A stretch of DNA of 64,000 nt. Source: Cymbomonas tetramitiformis (lineage: Eukaryota; Chlorophyta; Pyramimonadophyceae; Pyramimonadales; Pyramimonadaceae). Positions 31,463-43,975 of the stretch are shown here, piece by piece. The stretch lies in assembly GCA_001247695.2 (NCBI GenBank), contig LGRX02027794.1, forward strand, positions 124,001-188,000. The letters are read 5' to 3'. Position 1 is the stretch's first letter. Each line of letters starts with the position of its first letter. A program made the position numbers and the translations under genes. The notes beneath the pieces are model-generated. The model searched no databases and was not told the origin of the DNA. It saw nothing but the letters and a program-made list of their open reading frames with translations.

Positions 31463-34400
31463 TTACCGCACCACCGTGATATGTTGGGACCCGGTGGCGG
31501 CTACGTTGAGCCTGGAAGGGCTTCCAGGATAGCTACCGAACTCAGCGTGTCCCCCTTCGTCATCGTGGCTTTCAGCATGGCTGTCAGCATAAACTGAGCC
31601 GACAGGTGAACGCGTAATATCTTCCTGCCAAACACCCGGGACAATAAAACAATATTGAAGCCAACAAGAATACACTATGGCAGAGCTGGAAGATATCAGC
31701 ATTCTCATCAACAACGTTAACAATTTTGTCCTGCATTGTTGTATGCTCAAAGATATTGTAGAGCAAGTAGCCCCATGGACAGTCTCAGCCTGGCAGGAGG
31801 TTCTTACCTCGTCAGAGCTCAATTCACGGCTCTCAGAATCGTTGCCTTCAGAGGATACAGACTCAACTTCTCTCAGATCATAGAAGCTTGCTGCATCGAA
31901 CTCCTCCCCAGAGGCTGCATGGCAAGCCCCACATACGAGTTTAGGGCTGCCACCCGAATACATGGCCAAGGGAGATGCATTGGAGAACTTGTCCACAAAT
32001 GGGAGGTGTTGCAGCGCTTGCCCAAATATATGCAGCGGGGATGCAAAAACCAGTGGATGTGAGCATCATTCTGCAAGATACTTTGTCACAGCCGCAAAAT
32101 CTACACTTTTGAGGGGGGAGATCCAAGGCAGCATACCGTAGGGTGTGGAGTAGGGTGTGGAGCTGCTAGTGCTTGGGGTGCCACTTGAGGCGGCGGAGTG
32201 GTACACGGCGTGGGTCCAGTGCGCAGTGCGGCCTCGTCGGATCACCTCGAGCATGGCCTTGGAGCTCCAGGTGGTGTGCGCCGCCTGCTCTAAGTATTCC
32301 GCTAGCAGTGCCTCTGAGGGCTGCTCTGCGCCCCCCGCCCCGACAACTCCGCTCCCGTCCATGCCGGCCTGGCTCTGGACGTGCCGCTTGAGATAACTGT
32401 CACCAGGCTCCACCACATCCAACCCACAAGAGAACACACAGTCATCTCACCCAGTGGAGTCTTTCTGCACGTTCAAACCGAAAGATTGCGCCCAGGCAGG
32501 TGTGCAGAGCGAAGTAACTGAGGAAGTTCGAATCGAGCGCCGTGCTGGGTCGAAAGCTTTGGCAAAGAAACATAAACTGGCCCGTTTTACCAAGGTAAGG
32601 GGTTTCCAACAGAGCGACTCGCCGAGGAGATCCCATAACAAAACTCCACGAGGAACCCGGCGTGACCCGGCGGCAGCGACCCAGCGTGGCGATGCTGGCT
32701 TGGCAACGGCGGAACTGGTGATGTTCAGGACATAAGTTAGCAAAAGAAATACCGAGCATCGGCGACGGTCTATCTCTCTTACACAGAGTGCACTTCACAA
32801 TAGGACGATGAGTAGGTCTCTGTCGATATTCTGACGCGCTAGCCGAGGAGAGGGGGGTGGTTGTGGCAGCCGCAAGGACTTGAGGGCCTCACCTAAAGAC
32901 AGTAGAGTGGATGGCAAAGACACTGCGGTCTAAGTTTGTGTTGTCGATCTTGGGGATGAGAAACTTGTCCGCCCGATGACACAGGTACTCCTGTTGGCGG
33001 TCACATCGCGATCGGTCCACGCAGGATCAGGTATACGACTCCAAAGCGGCGGCAGCCTTCCGAGCCGTGCCGGATGCCGAAAGGACGGTGTGGGGATACA
33101 CAGCTTGTAGCCAAACCAGACCTAGCTTAAAGGGACAACCCTTCGCGCAATAAGCACAAAGCGAGCGCGACGCCAGACCCTGAGTTTCTTTCGGAGGAAG
33201 CAGAAGGGTGAAAGAAATACGCTGGAGGAGCCAAAGCTTCCGAAAACTTCGCGGAGGCTGGGGTTGGGTTATGGTTCGAACATCGCACACAAGAAAATAA
33301 GCATAGACAGAATACTGGCAGTATCTGTCACCGAATTCCCCATCGATATTCCCTAACTGCTTAAGGTATGACAAAGCGGGGCCTCTAAACATTTTGGTGT
33401 TTTATGCGCCGGGCTCTGCCGCTCCCACCACCTGGTGTCAAAGTGCGTACTCGAAGTTGGTCTCAAGAAAGCCAGTTTGGAACAGTGGGTGCCTAGGTAT
33501 CGGACAAAAGGAAAGGTGTGCCATAGCTCCTTTGAAAGACTCCTGTGCAAAGGTTTGGAAAAAAAAGCCCACTGACGCAGGCATTCACCGCGAGTATGGG
33601 AATAGTCACCCTGGATTTGGGCCTGGAAACCTTCTTAGCGGCAAGCAGCTTGAAAGCTGACAGCTTTTCTTCATGGGTGAGGGAAAGCGGGACCTGTATT
33701 GTGCGGATATTCCGGAAGTATTTGACGTAGCGATTCTTCTCCGGCTCGAGGGTCATGTATTTCGCGCGCACTGCGAAGCGCTCGCGGTGCTTGGCCTCAT
33801 TGCTGATGTAAATTACGAAGGGAATCACGCAAGGATACTTGCGCATAAGTTGGGTGACGAAGTTGAGGCTTAGGTGGACTCCCTCCACGACCATGGACTC
33901 CTTGCGCCGCTCGCAATTGCCAATAAGATGGTCCAGGTGATGGAAGATCATCTCACATTGTGCCTTGTAGCCTTTAATCGCCCGCTTCTTATGTAGTAGT
34001 GGCTCCGGCACGTTCGCCAATATCGCCGGATCAAGATACTCCCCTGCGTCGTAGGTGGAGGCCCAGAGCAAGGGGTTCTCTTGCTTCCCGGCGAAGCTGC
34101 GCATCATGTGCCGGATGGCATCCGTTGAGATCATTGTTGACAAGTTTAACCGGCTGGCCTGCAGGAAGAAACGGAACAGGGGATGAATCATCATTGTGAC
34201 CACAAAGCAGTGCACCAGGTGGCGTAGCACCGCAGCGGACATCTCTTACCAAGGGAGGTAGAAGTTACTGCGGGGCATGTATAAGGGAGCTTGCGGGTAC
34301 CTACCAACAGAGAAGCCAGTGTAGACTTTCCCGTGCCGCTCGTTCCGCATAGAAGCACCACCACGGAGCTGCGCCTTTCCCGAATACTGCACCCGAGACG

Positions 34401-34986
34401 CGTTGTGAGTAAAACAGCCCCCCCTGGCCGTGTAGACGGAGAGAAGACTAGTTTTCCAACAGAACTGAAAAATATCTGGGCATCAACAAATTTACCTGCA
34501 CGATACGTTGAGATCGACTGATTGCTCCACGTTGTAGTACTCGAAGGACGCCAAGGCCTTTCGGATAATTTTGTAAAATTTTAGCCTTTCAATTTCGATC
34601 CCCGCGCCACCCAACGCAGAAAGTGCGCTTTCCGAGCCAAAAGTGCCAGGCGCCTTCCCTTGTTCGTGTTCCTGCAGTAGACGCCAGTTCTCCTTCCCAC
34701 TGCAGTATACGCCTTTTTTGAATCCTGCGATCCCGTCCCGAATGTCGCGAGCTATGTCGAAAGCGAGCTCGCTCATTTTATGGGCATGCCGGGGCTTACA
34801 TCCCATCAATTTGAGGACTTGAGTCAATGCGGCGCGAGTATACGGTGGAATCCGAACTGCACCCACGGAAGGGAGCACAATGTACTCCAAGTGGGATCCA
34901 AAAACACCAGAGGATTGATCGCATTCGCTGCTACACGAAGGCATGGCAAGGCACTCCCCCCTCAAACTCATGCCGAATGTCTGCAA
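31463..34986 (-). CDS. LPA1-like P-loop kinase (2-phosphoglycerate-kinase-related), seven exons
   Basis: The exons that fit on the minus strand are 34496-34986, 34305-34386, 33694-34158, 32893-32990, 32137-32396, 31808-32016 and 31463-31624, all with GT-AG introns and matching phases. Exon 1 has [25 protein letters not shown]; exon 2 the Walker [17 protein letters not shown]; exon 3 [27 protein letters not shown] and [20 protein letters not shown]; exon 4 [19 protein letters not shown]. This is the order of plant and algal LPA1, needed for normal phytate levels, related to archaeal 2-phosphoglycerate kinase. The exon 5/6 joint uses a weak AAG acceptor and is the least sure. The true start may lie further upstream. 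Confidence 0.82.
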
Positions 34987-35134
34987 GGACTCGAGGAATC
35001 AACTATTTAGACGATATGATTACTTTGATTCCATATTTCACGCCTTGATAGTTGATCAGCAGAGTATCCCATCTTTATTCTTTTCGCACTCATTGATTGC
35101 AAGTGAAGGGCGGAAGTTTTTATTATTTCGAATA

Positions 35135-36916
35135 GGGACAGGGTACGGGCGCTGGGAACTTTACTAAGTCACATGCTGACTGCATATCACGACTGCGTCT
35201 ATCGCGTGAGAGACAGCGACACAGTGACCGCAATGAACGTCGCCGGCAGCAGACGGTGAACACATCGACATCGCGGACACCATTGCCGCTGCCGTTGCGT
35301 GACTACTTACTCGTTCTTCGTTGACCCATCCCAATCCGCAATTGCATCGCAAAATTCTTCCGAGACAGCTACGCAATTTCATCAACGTTCCTCCGCCTCA
35401 TGGGGCGAACGGTGTTGTCTGCCTTAGAAATAAATTGCGCGTTTCGCGCACAAGTAACTTGAAGCCTTGAGCTTCAGGTAACTTAAAGATGCATCTCTTG
35501 GCAGTATGTGTGCCAAGTTTCGTGCTCTAGGACGCACGGGAAGCCCTCGGCTGTTTGGCATCTTTGGGTTTGGGTTCACCCAAACCCAAACCCAAAACAT
35601 CTGCCTTAGAAATAAATTGCGCGTTTCGCGCACAAGTAACTTGAAGCCTTGAGCTTCAGGTAACTTAAAGATATGTATCGTGGCAGTATTTATGCCAAGT
35701 TTCGTGCTCTAGGACGAACGGGAAGCCCTCGGTTGTTTGGCATCTTTGGGTTTGGGTTCGGACCCAAACCCAAACCCAAAACATCCGCCTTAGAAATAAG
35801 TTGCGCGTTTCGCGCACAAGTAACTTGAAGCCTTGAGCTTCAGGTAACTTAAATATATGTATCTTGGCAGTATTTATGCCAAGTTTCGTGCTCTAGGACA
35901 TACGGGAAGCCCTCGGCTGTTTGGCATCTTTGGGTTTGGGTTCGAACCCAAACCCAAACCCAAAACATCCGCCTTAGAAATAAGTTGCGCGTTTCGCGCA
36001 CAAGTAACTTGAAGCCTTGAGCTTCAGGTAACTTGAAGATATGTATCTTGACAGTATTTATGCCAAGTTTCGTGCTCTAGGACATACGGGAAGCTCTCGG
36101 CTGTTTGGCATCTTTGGGTTTGGGTTCGAACCCAAACCCAAACCCAAAACATCCGCCTTAGAAATAAGTTGCGCGTTTCGAGCACAAGTAACTTGAAGCC
36201 TTGAGCTTCAGGTAACTTGAAGATATGTATCTTGGCAGTATTTATGCCAAGTTTCGTGCTCTAGGACGCACAGGAAGCCCTCGGCTGTTTGGCATCTTTG
36301 GGTTTGGGGTACGTTCGAACCCAAACCCAAAGGCAAAGGGATAGGACAGTTTTGGAGATGCTGTCCCGATGCCTTTGCAACCTCGCATGCTAACTCATAT
36401 TATAATGAATATTCAACTTTCAAGCGTTGGATACCCCACGCCAACGGGAAGCGCTCGGCTGATTTGTTATTTGGGTATGCGCACCCAAATGACAAAAGAC
36501 GCATCTTTGAAACTCGTTAGTTTCAAAGATGCGTGGCCGATGCCTTCGTGCTTATGCGTGTATATTTCATATGAAATATGCCATGGAATAAATGTGAGTA
36601 TCCCGCACAAACGGGAAGAGCTCACAACAGTCACAGCACCGTTCGCCCCATGAGGCGGAGGAACGTTGATGAAATTGCGTAGCTGTCTGGGAAGAATTTT
36701 ACGATGCAATTGCGGATTGGGATGGGTCAACGAAGAACGAGTAAGTAGTCACGCAACGGCAGCGGCAATGGTGTCCGCGATGTCGATGTGTTCACCGTCT
36801 GCTGCCGGCGAGGTTCATTGCGGTCACTGTGTCGCTGTCTCTCACGCGATAGACGCAGTCGTGATATGCAGTCAGCATGTGACTTAGTAAAGTTCCCAGC
36901 GCCCGTACCCTGTCCC
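35135..36916. mobile_element. 1.78-kb Mutator-like fold-back element
   Basis: Long near-identical inverted repeats of about 280 bases (35135-35413 and 36640-36916) start GGGACAGGGTACGGGCGC. Both sides are flanked by the 9-base direct repeat TTTCGAATA (35126-35134 and 36917-36925), the duplication length of Mutator-like elements. The repeats encode the same 73-codon ORF in opposite directions, which is a by-product of the inverted repeat. The inside is a tandem array and no transposase, so the element is non-autonomous. Confidence 0.85.
35424..36330 (+). repeat. five-unit 182-184-bp tandem array
   Basis: Units start TTAGAAATAA at 35424, 35606, 35790, 35974 and 36158. Each has inverted pairs: GCGCGTTTCGCGC, AAGCCTTGAGCTT, and TTTGGGTTTGGGTTC facing GAACCCAAACCCAAA. 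The array can therefore form repeated hairpins. Diverged units of the same family occur at about 39820-40560. Confidence 0.88.
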
Positions 36917-37079
36917 TTTCGAATAACAGTCTGCGCCAGTATGAAGTAAGGGACAGGGAGGGTGTCCACCAGGGTTGTGGGGTTATCGACATTTTTGGAG
37001 ATATAACCCTTATTATACCCTCCCGTCTCCGACGGAGGGCCCATGCGGCGTTTAATGTGTGGTCGTTGTCACACTTTTG

Positions 37080-37720
37080 TGATCAGGTAGGTGGTCGCCA
37101 GGTTTTACGACATGTGACGCAGTCCGCAAAGCTCCCAGAATGAAAGTTGGTGACAGTGTCATGAGCGTTGGGAATTATACACAGGAGCTCGCAGAGCTCG
37201 AGCTCCCAGAGTGCAAGTTGGTGACAGTCTGACAGAGTGCAAGTTGGTGACAGTCTGACAGAGTGCAAGTTGGTGACAGTCTGAGACAGTGCAGTGCAGT
37301 GTCACAGGACACGGTGACGATGACGCCCGCAAAGCGTTGTCGTTGTCGTCGTCGACACGTTGTGTTCAGATAGGTGGTCGCCAAGTTTCACGACATGTGA
37401 CGCAGTCTGCAAAGCTCCCAGAATGCAAGTTGGTGACACAGTCACGAAAAAAAAAAGTGTACTAACAGGGGGTGTGTTCCGGAGCCCCACTGGCTAAGGC
37501 TGGAAAAAAATGTAGTTACGGGGGGGTGTGGAGGAATTTCAAATCAGTCTGGAAGAAAAAAGTGTAGTTGCAGGGGGTGTGCGGCGGAGCCCCCACTGGG
37601 CTCACCTGGAAAAAAAAAGTGTACTTACAGGGGGTGGGTAGGAGCCTACCGTCTGAAAAAGTGTACTTACGGGGAGTGTGGGGCAGGCCTAAACGGGCGC
37701 TAAAAAAAAAAAAGGACTGC
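37080..37720. repeat. mixed tandem repeats, left part of the hAT interval
   Basis: A 26-base unit (GAGTGCAAGTTGGTGACAGT then CTGACA) is repeated three times at about 37208-37285, within copies of CCGCAAAGCTCCCAGAATG. This is followed by several AAGTGTACTTACAGGGGGTG / CGGAGCCCCC units to 37700. Relatives of both occur at 48630-49450. Confidence 0.7.
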
Positions 37721-38310
37721 AAAAACGGACATAAATTGCAAAAACGGTCACGACGATTCTGCAAAAGCCGACACTGGCGCGTCAGACGGAACGAGTCAGT
37801 CAACGATGAAAACAACGACACGATATGACATGGAAACTAATGACGATGATGATGATGACGGAATAGCAGTGCGACGATGAGAGCGTGACATAAAATTCTC
37901 GCCCGAGAATTCCAAATTCTCGCCCGACAATGACAACCGCTGTGGTCAACGTTCCTCGGAATTCATGGTCGCGAATTTCAGATTCATGGTCATGAATTCT
38001 AAATTCATGACCATGAATTTCTGATTCATGGTCGCGAATTTTTAGCTTTCGCGAATACTGCACGTCGGATCAACTTTACATTCGAGCGACACTGACCCAG
38101 AATCCCAGATTCGATCGCCGTCCCACGCAGAAATCGAACTTATCGCGAAATGTGTCAGTCCCATTTAGGCAACCTGTAACTTTAGGCAACCTTTAACGAA
38201 CTGCTTGCTGGCTGCTGTTTTTTTCAATATAATATATCGACGTCGTAGTCGATAATATTCGTATTTTTGTAGTCGTTTTCCGTCCTTCCCGCCGTCCGTC
38301 CGTCCCTCCG
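37721..38310. other. non-coding spacer before the two-exon gene
   Basis: No gene. Contains palindrome-rich ATTCATGGTCGCGAATT / GAATTCTCGCCCGAGAATT stretches (37895-38040), a CGTCCGTCCGTC run, and TATATAAAT directly before the ATG at 38320, a probable TATA/initiation region. Confidence 0.45.
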
Positions 38311-39308
38311 TATATAAATATGGCTGATAATATTGTTGGAGAATGGGATAGCGCGCAAGGCGAAGCGGAAAGGGTACGTTGCGTGGTGTTTACGTTTTCC
38401 GTTGAAAATTGCTTGAAAGAAACATCATCCTTTGCAACGAGTTGTTTGCGGACCCAAGGTCGGAACTCTCGTTTGCATTCATACCATCGCCTGCGGATCT
38501 AAGATCGAGGCAGTTCATCCACTAACTATACCACCTGCGGACCTAAGGTCGAGGTGTGTTTGCCATGGTAGTGATAGGTCTTAGGGTTTTCTTTGAATAT
38601 GCTCCATGATGGGCGGAAGCGCTGCGCAAAATCTTAAAAATTACGGTTTGTTTTGCGGTGCAGGTATTGCCGTTGATGTCGGGTGCGGTTGGAAGCGAGG
38701 AGCAAGCTAATCGAGAGCTATTACGTTTTGCGATGAACCAAGGAGGTATCCCGGTCATCTTTCTCACCCACGACGAGGTCAAGGCCTTCGAGTCTGGCTC
38801 GTTGTCGAAAGTGTTACGAAAGTATGTAGTGCACAATTCTAACGACAATTTTGTCGTTCTCGTGGCTGCCTCTCGGGACTTTGTGACTCAACCGAAAGAG
38901 GGCTCAAGAATTCTTGGGCTCTTGTTACTCGGTCCCTTTTTTTCCTTGAGGGATCCCCTCTTCGCTGATTTGAGCCCCTGGACATTCGAGGAATATCAGG
39001 GGTTGCGCGACGATAGGCGTGCCTTAATGCGCGCAACCCTGAACGAAAAGGTAGCCGCGAAAACTTGGTGGAGCCCCCACTTCGACCCAAGGGCAGTCGA
39101 TGTGCCCACGTACGCGTTTCGCGTGCAAATGATTTTATTGTTTCCTCCACCCCTCGATGAAAAGCGAGTGGTGTTGGAGCCCGAAATCTTGAGCCAAAAG
39201 AGAAACGGCCAATTTTTCAACGACAACCTTTTCCATGCCCTCGCAAGTCTCTTGGATAGACAAGTCTACAACAAGAGGGCCACGAGGCCACTCAAAGCGG
39301 TGTATGGG

Positions 39309-42300
39309 AAAAAAGGTTATCGAGGAATAGATTGCTCCAAAATGGGGAATAGAATTTTCGATCTGTTTTTGGGGAATAGATTATATGTCACATGTAACCA
39401 TGCTTAATTCAATCGAGCGCCAAAAAAATTTACAAGCAGTTTGACTAGCACACTCCCCAACACTTCACAGCCATGGAGGACCAGGAGGAGAAAAATGTAG
39501 CATGAAGCATAATTTTTTCCACCATTCGATTCTAAAGCGTTTGTATTCATTAGGTGAATACCTTTCGTTTGAACTATCGATTGGCCCCATCCGCAACCGC
39601 ATCAGCTTAGCCTTCGCGACTGCAAGCTAAGTTGGTGCGGTGTGAGATGGTTTCAACCACTTGCGGCTTTGCATAATAGGGGTTTTCGTGAGAATCTTCT
39701 CACGAAACTTGGCAGTGATATTGTTCATATCAATATCAGTGCACCCTCAAGAGCATATGGCAAGCCGTTGAGTATATTAAAGACGGCCGCGTGCTAGCAT
39801 GATGCCTTTTGGGTTTGAAACCCAAACCCAAGCATGCCAAACAGCGAAGGGCTTCCCGTGAGTTCCAGCGCACGTAACTTTGCAAAATATATTGATAAGA
39901 TGCATATATTTCACTTTTCTGAAGTGCAAGGTTTGCGATAGCTTGTGCGCGAAGTTAACATATCATTTCTTTGACCCAGATTTATGAGTTTGTATATCAC
40001 GCTAAAATCTGTGTCAAAGAAATAGTAATACCATTTTGTGCACAGACTTTCTTAGACCTTGTGCTTCGAATATATCAAAGATAAATATCTTGGCAATATT
40101 TCTACGCAGTTACGTGCGCTAGAACGCACGGGAAGCCCTTCGCTGTTTAGCATGTATTGGGTTTGGAAACATTCGAACCCAAGCCCAATAGATCTGCCAA
40201 AGAAATAAATTGATGGTTTTGCCAACAAGTTATCTCAAACCTTGTGCTTCTGAGAACTGAAAGATATGTGTCTTGTAAATATTTGTGCATAGTTTCGCGC
40301 GCTATAACGCACGGGAATTGCTTTTCAGTTTGGCATGTATTGGGTTTGGGTAAACTCGAACACAAACCCAATAAATCTCCAAAGAAATAAATTGATGGCT
40401 TCGTGCACAAGGCTTTTGAGGCCTTGGGCCTTTGGCAACTAAAAGATATATATCTTAGTAATACTTTTGCAAAGTTACGGGCGCTGGAACTCACGGGAAG
40501 CCCTTTGCTGTTTGGCATGTTTGGGTTTGGATTTGCATGTACCGAAACCCATGATGTGTAGCACGCGTTTTGCGCATAGCTGACATCAGAGGTTGTGCGT
40601 TTGAGGGTGCACCAATATTGCTGTTAGCAATATTGGTGCCAAGTATCGTGCGCTAGAACGCACGAGAACCCCTCCGCTGTTTGAGTTTTGATGCGATGTG
40701 CATGAAAGTTATAAGGGCCTCTCAGCTTAGCTCGCAGTCGCGACTGCAAACTGAGCTGATGCGGCCACGGCTCAGTCAAGAGCTAAAAAAACTCCTACCT
40801 AAGAGTCTAAATGATATATCTTTGTGCATTACGAACGTTGGAAAATGTTTTCCCAGTCTAATTTACTCGCAAACAGTGTGGGCAATCATACGTGCAGTGA
40901 AATATTCATGGCCGTGAATTTAATATTCACGGCCGTGAATTTAATATTCACGGCCGTGAATTGCAGATTCGGGAGGGCGTAAACCGTACGTTTAGGGCTC
41001 TACAGTATGTGAGAACTGAAGTCGGCTTGGTTGCAAAGACCTGTCTGGTATTTTCTCTAAGTATTTTCAGACGTTCCCAAAGTGACCAAAAACCGAACGA
41101 TCGGCGATCGAACGGTTTTTGGTCACTTTGGGAGTGAGATCGTGAGTTTAGGCTTGGTGACAACACGCGAAACAACACTGAGTATTTTCAGACGCGTTCC
41201 CAAAGTGACCAAAAACCGAACGATTGGCGATCGAACGGTTTTTGGTCACTTCGGGAGTAAGATCGCGAGTTTAGGCTTGGTGACAACACTGAGTATTTTC
41301 AGACGCGTTCCCAAAGTGACCAAAAACCGTTCGATCGCCGATCGAACGGTTTTTGGTCACTTTGGGAGTGAGATCGTGAGTTTCTAAGGCTTGGTGACAA
41401 CACGCGAGACAACACTCAGTGTTTAAGTATTACCAGTGTTTAAGTATTACCGTCTGAAAATACTTGAAGAAAATACTCACTGTTTGATTTGTTAAATATG
41501 CAATTTTAACTAAATGCGGAAGGCTTTCTCTCCGGGAGTGTGCCCCTGTCCAGCGAAATAAAGATCTCTAAGATTGTATACTAATCTGAGTAATCTTTTG
41601 CTTCAAAATATTATCACATATTCCTACTTAGTATGATGTGGGTACCCGTTTCGCAAAGAAGATGAAACCCCATGTAGCGCAACTATTGCGGGTTTCAAAT
41701 TCCTTAAATTCCACCCGCTTCCGCCAAATGAACGCGTCATCCCACAACGAGATGTGTGGTTGACCGTTCAGTTTGTGCAATTTGTTTAGGGAAAACAACG
41801 CATACGAAATACTATTTTTGCTAACGCTTCCCTCATCCGTTGCCCAGGCTCTCTTGCAAACGAGCGCGCGAATGAGGGAAGAAGTGTTACGCCTAGCGGA
41901 AACGTGGACGCGGTTGACATCCGCGTTTCCGCTAGAGGTGAAATTGCACTGCCAAACGGTCAGTATGTGTTTATTATGCTTATATGATATGCGTGATATG
42001 TTCATGCTGTGCAGGATGCGTCCCTGTTGGGCGTGAGTCGAGTTGGCTGGCTCGAATCACGCCCATTACCCCCCTCTCAAGACCCGTCCAGCATCCTAGA
42101 TTCCGAACGGATCTTGCTTCCAACCCTTTCTAATTTAAGCAGAATTGCCTGCACACTCGGTATCGTGGTCAGGAACTCGCGTAGCATTACGTATCTCGTT
42201 CGATGAAAGCCACGTACGGTACCTGGTTCAACGAAAGCCACGTATCTGGTTCAACGAAAGCCCTGTATCTAGTTCAATGAAAGCCCCGTATCTGGTTCAA

Positions 42301-42729
42301 TGAAAGCCCCGTAATCTTGCTTGCGCAAAAAAGTTGTTCCTAACACTTATTATATATGTAGTCAACTGTACAAGGGAACCGTGGAAAGCAAGGGCAACGC
42401 ACCTTTCATTTTTGATGGAGAATCTTTTACCCTGTCCTTTTTCTTGAATAGAGGACAATAAAATGCATACCATCAGTGTGTTCAACAATACATCGATACC
42501 CGCCATAATCGCAAGAAAGGCACACCCTAGTGTACTTTTTCGGAGGCTTCCTCATGTTTGCAAAACGAAAGTGAACAGATGGGTGGGGGGAAAATTTTAA
42601 CGCTTTATTAAAATTTTAAACGCAAAACTTTAGACGCATATGCATGTGTCACACACCTATTCCCCAAAAACAGATTGAAATTTCTATTCCCCATTTTGGA
42701 GTAATCTATTCCCGAATCATTATGCTACC
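39309..42729. mobile_element. 3.42-kb TIR element inserted in the two-exon gene
   Basis: Flanked by the 11-base direct repeat CGGTGTATGGG (39298-39308 and 42730-42740). The ends share about 75 bases in inverted orientation (GGGGAATAGA, CTCCAAAATGGGG, CTGTTTTTGGGGAATAG). Duplication length fits a Mutator-like element. No transposase is seen. Inside are diverged units of the 182-bp family (39820-40560), TTCACGGCCGTGAA palindromes (40900-40960), the three hairpins at 41076-41366, and a repeated TTCAATGAAAGCCCCGTA unit (42200-42310). A weak ORF at 41773-42036 is not credible. Confidence 0.8.
41076..41366. repeat. three tandem long hairpins
   Basis: Each unit starts CCCAAAGTGACCAAAAACCG and ends with its reverse complement: 41076-41132, 41199-41255 and 41310-41366 (57 bases each). 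In the third unit the palindrome is almost complete, with 28-base arms around one central base. Spacers (GAGTGAGATCGTGAGTTT...GGCTTGGTGACAACAC) are also conserved. Confidence 0.92.
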
Positions 42730-43975
42730 CGGTGTATGGGCCTTCCGCTAGTGGGCCTCCAATACAACAAGAGCAATTCGACTTGTTATTTTATGGTGGC
42801 GCCCCATCTTTGGTCTCCAAGACATTCGCTCAATCGCCTCCCACCTTCCTCCAATCGCCTCCCACCTTCCTTCCCCTAGTGCCTTCAAGGGATGCTTCAA
42901 CCCTTGACCTAGGAAATGTGCGCATCGCCTCAAGGCACTCCGAGTCCGGCCGTGCTTTTTTATTGGAATACCTTCAAAGCAAGGCCAAGGAATGCGCGGG
43001 GGGAAAGGATGCCTTAGGCGAGGCCGTTAGCTTTTGGTATGGGTGTGGTTTGATGCCGAACCAACCCTTTGGCTACCGCCTAAGCAAGTCCGACGTGCAA
43101 CCGCCGGATCTTGTCATGGCTAGCCTTATGCTTTTGGCCACACAAGAGGCCAATCGTGGGCGGCATGACGTCAACCCGTTCCAAGTGAATGCGGTACACG
43201 TCCATGTCTTGCCAAAGGCGCACAATTCGGCTCGTGTGGAAGTGGACTTTGCCTTCAAAAAAGACTACCAAAATTTTCTTTTTTTTAAGGATCATTTGCG
43301 GGTAGTCCTTGTTGTTTTTGACAAGACCGCCGAGGAAGAGGCACCCGCGGAGTCCACGGAGGTGGATCCTACCTCCTTCACCATTCCCAAAGAGCCGCGG
43401 CCACCAACATCGGTGGACTTGAAGTTCAATGCCGTCAACAAGTTGAGTGTTGGGAGTGGGGAGCTCTTGGTCTTGAGTGGAGACATCGCAACCAAGGGCT
43501 TCAAAGTTCTTGCGGCCAAGAAACCCATGGGGGTCCGTGGTGTCATGGTGTTCCATATGTGGGATACGGATACCCTTGTCACAACAAATAGAAACTTGAA
43601 AAGAAATGCCGATGACTTAAGTGCCGTGTAATCCACTTCATTCATAGTGAGTATTAACACTTAACTTCTTGTGCTTTGCAATACTTGTATTCTTGATATC
43701 CGTATGCTTCCTTTCCTTCTTTATGTATGTGTTCATAACACTTAGGATAACTATCCTAACTAGCCTTGCTTTGCTTCTATTATTGATAAGAGCATATGAG
43801 CATCCATATTCCTTTGCTTGTTTCATTATGTAGGTGCATAAATAACTTTGCATACTTTACATATTCATACATGTGTGTGATAACAATTCCCCGCACCGCA
43901 CTTAATAACTTTGCAAACTACGTATATATATTCAAATATGTGTGTGCTAACAATTCCCCGCCCGCACCACACTAC

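Larger units (their letters stand above)
38320..43631 (+). pseudogene. two-exon gene of unknown function, split by a 3.4-kb transposon
   Basis: Exon 1 (38320-38373) starts MADNIVGEWDSAQGEAER. A 290-base GT-AG intron (38374-38663) leads, in phase, to VLPLMSGAVGSEEQANRELL. Exon 2 runs to 39308, where a transposon begins; the same frame resumes at 42730 with PSASGPPIQQEQFDLLFYGG and ends at 43631 (NADDLSAV). Without the insertion the product would be about 530 residues. Visible features: a compact alpha/beta-like middle (GIPVIFLTHDEVKAFE, NDNFVVLVAASRDFV), a His-rich VNAVHVHVLPKAH, and an acidic linker. No family recognised. The intron has three 43-base repeats with CGACCTTAGGTCCGCAGG. It could be cargo of the hAT-bounded interval. 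Confidence 0.6.

Noticed and set aside
35540..36330. GGGTTTGGG runs as telomere repeats
   Set aside because: They occur as short inverted pairs inside 183-bp units, not as a continuous telomeric array.
35164..36887. Two identical 73-codon ORFs
   Set aside because: They are the two arms of the fold-back element's inverted repeat, with no upstream signals.
38430..38560. tRNA-like sequence in the intron of the two-exon gene (minus strand)
   Set aside because: A-box and B-box matches are imperfect and the region is explained by three 43-base repeats; no cloverleaf could be drawn.
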